A DNA stretch of 34,463 nt from NCBI GenBank assembly GCA_964477115.1, contig CAYZCY010000014.1:1-34463 (forward strand), written 5' to 3'. This DNA comes from RGIG3135 sp964477115. Its GTDB lineage: Bacteria > Actinomycetota > Coriobacteriia > Coriobacteriales > Eggerthellaceae. Of this stretch, positions 24,594 to 31,058 are shown in pieces. Made by a program: the position numbers and the translations under genes. The notes below the pieces were generated by a model. That model made no database searches. It was not told the DNA's origin and was given only the letters and a program-made list of their open reading frames with translations. Numbering within the stretch: position 1 is the first letter of the stretch; every line of letters starts with the position of its first letter.

Positions 24594-24691
24594 AACAGAC
24601 CGCCCACCAGCTGACGATCGTCCAGCAACAGACCGCCTGCCAGCTGGCGCCTCCCAATAACAAACTGCCCACCAGCCGGCGACCGCTCAAG
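24594..24691. repeat. Imperfect tandem repeat, period 32-33 bp
   Basis: Three units start at 24594 (AACAGACCGCCCACCAGCTG), 24627 (AACAGACCGCCTGCCAGCTG) and about 24659 (AACAAACTGCCCACCAGCCG); a more diverged fourth may follow. The change from 33 to 32 bp between units shows that they are not kept in a reading frame. Confidence 0.75.
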
Positions 24692-24820
24692 AGCAAAGCG
24701 CCCAACCGTAGGCAGTGAGCCATTCGCCATTCGCCAACAATGGTGCCGCGTCCGCTTCAATTGGGTATACTCAAAAGCGATCTACCCCGAATAGGCCCGC
24801 TCAAGTCGAACGGAGAAGAC

Positions 24821-25999
24821 ATGGCCGCAGAGATGGTTTCGCTTGCAGTTATCGCCGTCATCGCCCTGGCGTGTCCCGTCCTCAGCCATGCAATTCCCGG
24901 CAGGCCGATTCCCGAAACCGTGTTTCTGCTGCTGGCTGGCATTGTGTTCGGCCCCTATGTCTTGGGACTCATCCACGTAGGCGAACCCATCGTCCTCTTA
25001 AAAGAGCTCGGCCTGGCGTTTTTGTTCTTACTGGCAGGCTACGAAATCAACCCCAAAAGCATCACCGGGCGCCAAGGAAAACGCGCCGTAGCCACCTGGG
25101 CAATCACCTTCCTGCTGGCATGTGTGGCGGTCTTCCTCATACCCAACATCGCCGTCCGCGACATCAACGGCGTGGCGCTGGCCATAGCCATGACCACCAC
25201 CGCGCTCGGCACGCTCATGCCCATCATTTCCGAGAGAGGCCTTCTGGGGACGCGCGTGGGCGACCTCGTCCTCGCTCATGGCACCTGGGGCGAGCTTTGC
25301 CCCATCCTGGCAATGAGCGTGTTCCTGTCCACCCGATCCCACTGGGCGACGGTGGTCATCCTGCTTTTGTTCGCGGCAATCGCCATAACGGCCGCCGTGT
25401 TGCCGAAGCGTGCTCGTGCCGCTGGCTCCAGCTTGTTCACCTTCATCCAGAAGCACGCTGACGGCTCCTCTCAGATGCTCGTGCGCGCCGTGCTGGTGCT
25501 GCTCATTGGCCTGGTCGCCGTCTCGGCCGTGTTCGACCTGGACATCGTGCTTGGAGCCTTCGCGGCCGGCTTTGTCCTGCGCTACGTCGTCCCCGAGGAA
25601 AACCACCTTATGGAAGGTAAGCTCAACTCCATCGCCTATGGTTTCCTGGTGCCGCTGTTCTTCGTCGTGTCGGGTGCGGCGATCGACCCAGCCGCCATCT
25701 TCTCGCAGCCGATCATGCTGGTGGCGTTCATCGCGCTTTTGCTTATCGTACGCGGGCTACCCATCTTCATTTGTCTAAGCGCAGACAGCGAAAGCCACGA
25801 ACTCCCCGCCCGCGTTCGCGCATCGGTGGCCGCCTACTGCACCACGGCGCTACCCCTGATCGTTGCGGTCACGACGGTCGCCGTCGACGCGGGCGCCATG
25901 CTGCAATCGACCGCTTCCGTGCTCGTGGCGGCCGGCGCAGTGACGGTGTTTCTCATGCCGCTTATCGCGAAGACCCTCTCCAAGCCGCAGCAAGACTAA
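24821..25999 (+). CDS. Cation/proton antiporter (CPA2-like)
   Basis: A 392-aa membrane protein of the Na+/H+ exchanger (CPA2/KefB-like) superfamily. It shows the family pattern of 11-12 hydrophobic segments, PGRPIPETVFLLLAGIVFGP near the start, the ELGLAFLFLLAGYEI stretch (about 67-81), and the half-repeat DLDIVLGAFAAGFVLRYVVP. It ends soon after the last helix, with no TrkA-N or USP domain. Expected role: sodium or potassium for proton exchange at the inner membrane. The ATG at 24821 follows CGGAGAAG. It stands alone and is followed by a strong hairpin. Confidence 0.9.
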   Translation: MAAEMVSLAVIAVIALACPVLSHAIPGRPIPETVFLLLAGIVFGPYVLGLIHVGEPIVLLKELGLAFLFLLAGYEINPKSITGRQGKRAVATWAITFLLACVAVFLIPNIAVRDINGVALAIAMTTTALGTLMPIISERGLLGTRVGDLVLAHGTWGELCPILAMSVFLSTRSHWATVVILLLFAAIAITAAVLPKRARAAGSSLFTFIQKHADGSSQMLVRAVLVLLIGLVAVSAVFDLDIVLGAFAAGFVLRYVVPEENHLMEGKLNSIAYGFLVPLFFVVSGAAIDPAAIFSQPIMLVAFIALLLIVRGLPIFICLSADSESHELPARVRASVAAYCTTALPLIVAVTTVAVDAGAMLQSTASVLVAAGAVTVFLMPLIAKTLSKPQQD

Positions 26000-26019
26000 G
26001 GCAACACACTCGCTTCATA

Positions 26020-26058
26020 CGCATGCGGAGGCCGGGTAAAACCCAGCCTCCGCATGCG
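26020..26058 (+). terminator. Strong hairpin after antiporter gene
   Basis: CGCATGCGGAGGC (26020-26032) pairs with GCCTCCGCATGCG (26046-26058), plus GGGT/ACCC inside and an AAA loop, with one C/A mismatch. Thirteen plus four pairs form a very stable stem 20 bp after the stop. There is no T-run, so termination efficiency is uncertain. Confidence 0.7.
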
Positions 26059-26254
26059 CGGTCACCCCTCTCGAGGCTCCCGCCACTGATGCATTCGCTC
26101 AGTCCTTACAGCCCCATCAGCTGGCGCTTCACTTCGATTTTTAGTACAAATAAGAATCCTGCGACGTGCCAAAGGGATTTTCCCGACGCGCGAATCTGCA
26201 CCCGACGAACCAACGAAACCCGAGCGCCAAACCGCCCCGAAGGGAGCCCCCCAC

Positions 26255-27190
26255 ATGAGTTACGAGGAAGCCGCCGCCAAACTGCCCGCCTTTTTCGAGC
26301 CAATGCTGGTCAGCCAGTACGGCGCCGAAGCGGCGCGGCGCGTTGTGGAAGGCTGCGACGTGCGCCGCAGCTCGAGCCTGCGCACAAACGCTCTGGCCGC
26401 CACGCGCGACGAGGTGGCAGCCGCGCTTGACGAGGCGAGGATTTCCTGGGAGGGCGTTGCCTGGTATGAAGATGCCTTCGTGATTCGCGACGCGGGCGAG
26501 AAGGCACTGTGGGACCTGCCCGTATACGAGGCGGGCAAGATCTACCTGCAGAGCCTTTCGTCCATGCTGCCGCCGCTTGTGCTGGGGGCGGCACCCGGCA
26601 TCGATATCCTGGACATGTGTGCCGCCCCCGGCGGCAAGACCACGCAGCTCGCGGCCATCGGCGGCAAGGGCTGCCGCATCACCGCCTGCGAGATGCACCC
26701 GCCGCGCGCCGACAAGTTGGAGTACAACCTGCGTAAGCAGGGCGCCAACAACGTGGTGGTCATGCGCACCGACGCGCGTCGCCTCGACGAGTTCTTCCGC
26801 TTTGACCGCATCCTGGTGGACGCTCCGTGCTCGGGCTCGGGCACGCTGCGCACGCGCGACCCCAAGCTGGCCTCGCGCTTCACCGAGAAGCTGGTGCAGA
26901 AAAGCGTGAAGTCGCAAAAGGCGCTGCTCACCAAGGCACTTGAGCTGCTGAAGCCCGGCGGCACCCTGGTGTATTCCACCTGCAGCGTCCTCGGTTGCGA
27001 AAACGAGGACGTAGTGCGCGAATGCCTGAAGGCCGCCAACAAGCGCGGTGCCTACGAGATCGAGCCCATCAAGATGGAGGGCATCGAAGAGCTGCCGCTT
27101 CTGCCCGTGAGCGTCGAGGGCACGCTCTGCGTCTGCCCCACCGATCTCTACGAGGGCTTCTTCGTGGCCAAGGTTAAGCGCAAGGCTTAA
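26255..27190 (+). CDS. RsmB/NOP-family RNA m5C methyltransferase
   Basis: A 311-aa SAM-dependent cytosine-C5 RNA methyltransferase. It has the SAM loop LDMCAAPGGKTTQLA (119-133), DAPCSGSGTLR (189-199, Cys192 of the PC motif), and YSTCSV (240-245, Cys243, the nucleophile). The short N-terminal part keeps RTNAL (43-47), typical of RsmB/RsmF proteins, but the NusB-like domain of E. coli RsmB is missing, so the target may be rRNA or tRNA and cannot be fixed. The ATG at 26255 has AGGGAG upstream. The gene is the last core-like gene before the accessory block. Confidence 0.94.
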   Translation: MSYEEAAAKLPAFFEPMLVSQYGAEAARRVVEGCDVRRSSSLRTNALAATRDEVAAALDEARISWEGVAWYEDAFVIRDAGEKALWDLPVYEAGKIYLQSLSSMLPPLVLGAAPGIDILDMCAAPGGKTTQLAAIGGKGCRITACEMHPPRADKLEYNLRKQGANNVVVMRTDARRLDEFFRFDRILVDAPCSGSGTLRTRDPKLASRFTEKLVQKSVKSQKALLTKALELLKPGGTLVYSTCSVLGCENEDVVRECLKAANKRGAYEIEPIKMEGIEELPLLPVSVEGTLCVCPTDLYEGFFVAKVKRKA

Positions 27191-27295
27191 AGGCGCGCGG
27201 CGCGGGCGCAACGGACGCGGCGGCAACCCGGCTAGACAATACGGGAAGGTAAGCGCAAGGCGGCGTTAAACACCATCGGTCAGCAAGAGCAGCGC

Positions 27296-27613
27296 TTACG
27301 AAAGACTTTTCCTCAAAACGTTCTCGAGTTGGATGAAGGCCCTTCTCCTGTGCCTGTTGTCTACGCCAAGCAGAATGTCAACCACATCAGCAGCCTCATC
27401 CTCGCTCATTTCGCCGGCCACGTATAGCTGGAACTTGGCGCGCGACGCTCCCGTGTAGAACAAAAGCCCGGGAGGCGCTTGGTATTTATAATCCTGCTCC
27501 CAAACCTGCCTATCCACGTCAACCAAGAAGACTACATCGGCTTCAAGCCCCTTGAACTCTCTGCAGCTATAAACGGGTACCTTGGTTGTGCCCCACTCCA
27601 TCTGGCCAGGCAC
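27296..27613 (-). pseudogene. SF1 (UvrD/Rep-type) helicase C-terminal remnant
   Basis: The 105-residue frame matches only the last part of superfamily 1A helicases: FKGLEADVVFLVDVD (motif V region) and LFYTGASRAKFQLYV (motif VI region). Nothing upstream carries the Walker A or other N-terminal motifs. Reading the same frame upstream, it stays open to about 27680, meets a TAG, then another at 27725, so the front is gone. I treat it as a decayed or truncated gene at the end of the accessory array. It could instead be a small expressed domain, but it could not hydrolyse ATP alone. Confidence 0.75.
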
Positions 27614-27724
27614 CTTTCGAGATTCACGGTAAGCGGTAATTGAGGGGTTGCGGACAGCGACACTCCGCGGAAGCTACCTGGAGCCTCCGCGGACGCTCTT
27701 TCTCGACGCCCTTTCTGCTCGCTG

Positions 27725-27781
27725 CTAAGAAAGGCTTTCGCAAGCTTCCCAAGTTGCTTCGTTGTCCGCGACTACATCCAT
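27725..27781 (-). CDS. Possible micro-ORF after radical SAM gene
   Basis: An 18-codon frame, MDVVADNEATWEACESLS, starts 26 bp after the radical SAM stop and has AGAGGGG six bases upstream. It is in the same frame as the helicase remnant, so it may be scar sequence rather than a gene. It contains one Cys and Trp, so a peptide substrate role is conceivable but unsupported. Confidence 0.25.
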   Translation of the reverse strand: MDVVADNEATWEACESLS

Positions 27782-27806
27782 GCGAACCCCTCTTTCTCGC
27801 TAAAGA

Positions 27807-28892
27807 TCAGATCCTTTCATCCCTGTCGCAAAACACTATCTCCGGCATGAGGGGGCATCCCCCCATGCAAAGCTCGCGCACAGAGCAATCGGGGCACGAA
27901 GAGCGCATGGCCCCCCTGAACCTCTCGAAGCGCTCGGAGTTCCAGGCATCCTCGATGCTGCATCCGCCCTCCACGCCGGGCTCGAGTTGAAAGGCATACC
28001 GGCCAGCTTGGTCAAAGCTGCAGGGAACCATGACCATGTCGGCCCCGATGTAGCAGCTGAAGCGGCCGCCCTCGCAGGTGTCCAGGCTCTCGGGGGCGAC
28101 GTTTTTGCAGTAGTTGATGGCGCCCGGCACGTTGCACGAGTCCATGCCGACCTTGAAGGGATGGGGTGCGTCGACGAGCTCGAAGAACTCCCTGACGCGC
28201 GGGTCGCCAGCTGAAAGCACGTTTTCAGCTTGACCGAGGCCCGTCGGCTTGTGGAGTAGGAAGATGACCGCGTTGATGCCCTCGGGGAAGTCGTCGTCCC
28301 GAAGGCGGCGGATGGCCTCGTCGATGCTGTTTCGGCCGAGGACGTAGTGGACGTTCGTCTTGACCCCCGCATCCAAGAGCATCCGGACGGCCGCGTGCGT
28401 GTACTCGTTGCGGTACCAGCTGACGGCGACGGCGCCGCAGTAACGTTTGCAGACGGCAGCTAGGTCCGGGGTCATCCCGTACCCCGACGTGGTGAAGTTG
28501 GAGACGAGGTTGTGATCGCGGCAAATCGCGAGGATCTCCTCGAAGTCCTCGTGCTGGTCGGGATCGCCTCGGCCGCCGAGCGCTATCTGGTTGGTTCGGC
28601 CCTCGCATTGCTCCGCGATCCAGCGGAAGTCCTCGACCCGCATGTTCGGCTTGTCGAGGACGGGCCCGCTCTGATAGCAGCCGATGCCCGCCTTGAGGCA
28701 CAGGCCCGTCTTGCCATGGATGCAATGTCCCATGACGCCGACGTCGATGAGGTGGGGGAACGACGCCATGAAGGGATCGACGCCGGTGTCCTTGCCCTCG
28801 GCGTCCAGTACGCCAGTTCGGACGTAGGCGCCGGTTTCGGTGTCGAACGCGCTGATGAACCGGTGCTTCTTGTCGATGATGGTGTATCTCAT
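27807..28892 (-). CDS. Radical SAM/SPASM-like enzyme with unusual Cys spacing
   Basis: A 361-aa protein with the layout of radical SAM peptide-modifying enzymes. The expected cluster site is DVGVMGHCIHGKTGLC followed by LKAGIGCYQSG: Cys57, Cys65 and Cys72, spacing CX7CX6C instead of CX3CX2C, with the usual Tyr after the last Cys. ALGGRGDPDQHEDF (104-117) takes the place of the SAM-binding GGEP motif. The C-terminal third is rich in Cys (273, 280, 291, 311, 333, 336, 342, 346, 355), with SSCPDCSVRELCMGGCP like a SPASM or twitch domain binding auxiliary Fe-S clusters. ATG start with GAGGAAACG upstream. It follows the FVTNSSSSS-protein gene by 48 bp; that protein is its likely substrate or partner. 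Reaction unknown. Confidence 0.85.
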   Translation of the reverse strand: MRYTIIDKKHRFISAFDTETGAYVRTGVLDAEGKDTGVDPFMASFPHLIDVGVMGHCIHGKTGLCLKAGIGCYQSGPVLDKPNMRVEDFRWIAEQCEGRTNQIALGGRGDPDQHEDFEEILAICRDHNLVSNFTTSGYGMTPDLAAVCKRYCGAVAVSWYRNEYTHAAVRMLLDAGVKTNVHYVLGRNSIDEAIRRLRDDDFPEGINAVIFLLHKPTGLGQAENVLSAGDPRVREFFELVDAPHPFKVGMDSCNVPGAINYCKNVAPESLDTCEGGRFSCYIGADMVMVPCSFDQAGRYAFQLEPGVEGGCSIEDAWNSERFERFRGAMRSSCPDCSVRELCMGGCPLMPEIVFCDRDERI

Positions 28893-28940
28893 AGGGAGCG
28901 TTTCCTCAGCGTAACGCAGAACGGCCCTGGGTCGCCTCGC

Positions 28941-29564
28941 CTAGAGGAACGAATAGTTCCATTTGTAGCCCTCCTCGCCCGTCTTGCGGTTGTAGGAGTA
29001 GTCCCATGTCTCAATGCTGACCTCCGAGGATACGTGGTTGACCCAGTCGTCATCGGTCAGGTCCTCGACGCTGACGCCCTTCTCCGCAGCGATGTCCTCC
29101 CAAACGGAATCCGCAAAGTCCTTCGGCATGCTGTCAGGGTAGAAGCGGCCTTCGTGGTCCCCGCCCCAGCCTTGATTGGTGTAGCCCCAACTCACACTTT
29201 CAATGGACTCCCTTAGCGCCGCTTCGTTTTGGATCATGGCCCCGAGCAGGGGAGCGATTCTCGGCGCATCGAACTGAGCGCCCTCTGAAAGCAGGCCGCG
29301 CAACGCAGGAAGAACCTCCTCGAGGTTTTCCGGGACTTCGCAGCTGTACCCGGTTTCGTCTTCGTGAAGGCCCACGTACCCGGCATCCAGGTCCACCTCA
29401 AAGCCCAGGAAGGCATCCACGGGGCGCACGTCGGGCAGCTCCCCTCGCCCCACGAGGACGTCCTCGTAGTCCTTCATCATCTTTGCCAGCAGCGGACTCG
29501 TTATGTCCAAATACAGATAGCTGCTGCTGCTTGAATTGGTGACGAAATCAGCTCTGAACTTCAT
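28941..29564 (-). CDS. FVTNSSSSS-motif protein, candidate radical SAM substrate
   Basis: A 207-aa protein that begins MKFRADFVTNSSSSSYLYLD. From memory, this short N-terminal signature (Phe-Val-Thr-Asn then five Ser then an aromatic) recurs in many otherwise unrelated uncharacterised proteins of Firmicutes and Actinobacteria; its function is not known to me. The rest is acidic, with a Gly/Trp-rich stretch (SWGYTNQGWGGDHEGRFYPD, about 124-143) and an aromatic C-terminus (WDYSYNRKTGEEGYKWNYSF). No signal peptide or membrane helix. The ATG has GAGGAGGGG upstream. Placement directly before the radical SAM gene suggests that the Ser-rich head is a recognition or modification site. That is inference. 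Confidence 0.85.
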   Translation of the reverse strand: MKFRADFVTNSSSSSYLYLDITSPLLAKMMKDYEDVLVGRGELPDVRPVDAFLGFEVDLDAGYVGLHEDETGYSCEVPENLEEVLPALRGLLSEGAQFDAPRIAPLLGAMIQNEAALRESIESVSWGYTNQGWGGDHEGRFYPDSMPKDFADSVWEDIAAEKGVSVEDLTDDDWVNHVSSEVSIETWDYSYNRKTGEEGYKWNYSFL

Positions 29565-29581
29565 ACTCCAACCCCTCCTCG

Positions 29582-29755
29582 CTACTTGCTGAAAGCAAAC
29601 CGCACGGTCATGTCGATTCTCGGACGCACCTTGCTTCCCGCGACGGCGCGTACCACTCCGTAGGGCCTGCCGACCCCTCCGAGTTCATGGAAGTCATCCA
29701 GAACGACCTTGAGCGGACGGCGCTTCTTCATCACCGAATCGCGGTTCTTCTCCAT
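29582..29755 (-). CDS. Displaced C-terminus or small basic protein
   Basis: A 57-codon frame (MEKNRDSVMKKRRPLKVVL then DDFHELGGVGRPYGVVRAV) ends 17 bp before the FVTNSSSSS gene and overlaps the end of the leucine-rich-repeat gene. A start at 29731 would overlap that stop as TGATG. The frame reads sensibly upstream of its ATG too (GVCLGFAHRAYL), so I think it is the true C-terminus of the repeat protein, displaced by a one-base frameshift near 29790-29805. If not, it is a small coupled gene. Confidence 0.5.
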   Translation of the reverse strand: MEKNRDSVMKKRRPLKVVLDDFHELGGVGRPYGVVRAVAGSKVRPRIDMTVRFAFSK

Positions 29756-31053
29756 GAGGTAGGCACGATGGGCGAAGCCGAGACAAACGCCCTCGCATCG
29801 GCGTACCTGTAGAATTCGGCCTCCTCGTAGTCATCGGAGCCGTCCCCGAAGAACTCGAAGGTGTACGATACCTCCTTGCCTCCGACCTCTGCCGAGAACG
29901 AGTACCTTTCCCCTTTCCCGGAAAGCAGGGAGTCGTCTTGGAAGAGGACGTCGAAGGGGTACTCGAGCTCATGCGCCGGGATCTTGATGGTTCCAACCTT
30001 GTGGCCGCAAAAGAGTACGGTCGCCTCGTCCTCTTTTGCGGTAGGTCGAATCTCCAGGATATCGCCGGGTTCGAGCATCAGCGCCGCCTCGCGCTCGGCC
30101 TTCGCGACGCTGGCGGTTGCTGCGAACTTCTCCGATCGAGCGCCATCTTCAATCTTCCCAACAACTTCGTCGGCGAACAGCGCGATGTCTCTTTCGGAGG
30201 GCCTGGCCATGGGTGTCATCGATCCCTCGTCCTGCTCGTCGGCGTTCAGGATGTAGAACCTGCCTCTGGACATCTCGTAGTTCTTGTTGAGGGGGCTGAT
30301 CTTGACCTTGGTGTCACCCCGGTCGAACTCGTAAAGCGGCTCGCCGGTTATGTGGTCGAAGACGTAGGGGTAGCCTTCGGCCACGTGCCTCCAGAAGTCA
30401 TGGGCGACCCTAGAGAGCTTGGCCGGAATGTATATGTAGGACACATCCGCTGCGGGAGTAGCGCCTTCCTCGATCTCCTCGAGGCTCTCGGGAAGATGCA
30501 GCCTAAGAGTTTGAAAAAGCCCGGGGTTGACGATGCAGCTCGTTCCCAGGCAGGTGATGCCCTCGGGAATTCTGATGTCGTGCTTGGTCGCGTACGACGC
30601 CTTCGCGCCCGTTTCGTAATAGAAGGATCGAAGCCGCTGCCCGCCGTCAGGGAGGCGCTCAATCAAGCTTCCGTTCGAGGAGAAGAAGGTCTCGTTCTCC
30701 GCGTCAACGTCAAGATAGACGGGTCTATCCGTCGAATGGTAGCCGTACGGGTTGGATCTCTCCTCCGACCATAAGAAGGCCCTGCAGCCGATCTTCTCGA
30801 CACGCGCGGGTATCCTGGCCTTCTCGATGAGCGTGTAGGCGAAGGCCTCGGCTCCGATTGACTTCAAGCTGCTCGGCAGCTCAACCTCCCTCAACGGATC
30901 TCCGTAGAAGGCCCTGTCGGCGATGGCCTCGACCCCCTCGGGAACCCTCACGAGCCCCGTATACCTCAGACGCTCGATCAGGACCTTGCCGTCCCTTGAC
31001 AGCAGCAGGCCGTCGACGACGTTGCGGCTACCCGCATCCTCGGCGAAGTACAC
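29731..31053 (-). CDS. Leucine-rich-repeat (BspA-like) protein, probably frameshifted
   Basis: About 440 aa. The N-terminal half has BspA/LRR_5-type repeats: RVPEGVEAIADRAFYGD, VELPSSLKSIGAEAFAYT, ARIPARVEKIGCRAFLW, then IRIPEGITCLGTSC and LHLPESLEEI. Such repeats mediate protein binding. Residues from about 330 form a beta-rich domain (LEPGDILEI, TVLFCGHKVGTIKIPAHELE) resembling the end of the upstream gene's product. No signal peptide, so it is probably cytoplasmic. The start is uncertain; GTG at 31053, five bases after the upstream stop, fits the LRR pattern VDGLLLSRDGKVL. The last residues (AFVSASPIVPTSWRRTAIR) look out of frame; see 29582-29755. Confidence 0.75.
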   Translation of the reverse strand: MYFAEDAGSRNVVDGLLLSRDGKVLIERLRYTGLVRVPEGVEAIADRAFYGDPLREVELPSSLKSIGAEAFAYTLIEKARIPARVEKIGCRAFLWSEERSNPYGYHSTDRPVYLDVDAENETFFSSNGSLIERLPDGGQRLRSFYYETGAKASYATKHDIRIPEGITCLGTSCIVNPGLFQTLRLHLPESLEEIEEGATPAADVSYIYIPAKLSRVAHDFWRHVAEGYPYVFDHITGEPLYEFDRGDTKVKISPLNKNYEMSRGRFYILNADEQDEGSMTPMARPSERDIALFADEVVGKIEDGARSEKFAATASVAKAEREAALMLEPGDILEIRPTAKEDEATVLFCGHKVGTIKIPAHELEYPFDVLFQDDSLLSGKGERYSFSAEVGGKEVSYTFEFFGDGSDDYEEAEFYRYADARAFVSASPIVPTSWRRTAIR

Positions 31054-31058
31054 CGTGA

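Larger units (their letters stand above)
24284..24820. other. Gene-free stretch between maf and antiporter
   Basis: About 540 bp with no supported gene. It contains an AT-rich hairpin (24493-24534), three 32-33-bp imperfect tandem units (24594-24691) and a possible -10 box TATACT at 24766-24771 for the antiporter. Short minus-strand frames over the repeats (24460-24723, 24560-24760) look repetitive and are not called. Confidence 0.55.

Noticed and set aside
24594..24691. CRISPR array
   Set aside because: Units are contiguous and imperfect with no unique spacers, and no cas genes are present.
24560..24760. Minus-strand frame with repeated GG-L-type segments
   Set aside because: The DNA repeats change period from 33 to 32 bp, so the protein repeat is not maintained in frame; no ribosome site.
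26141..27226. 361-residue minus-strand frame opposite the RNA methyltransferase
   Set aside because: Shadow frame; the plus-strand gene has the full SAM, PC and TC motifs.
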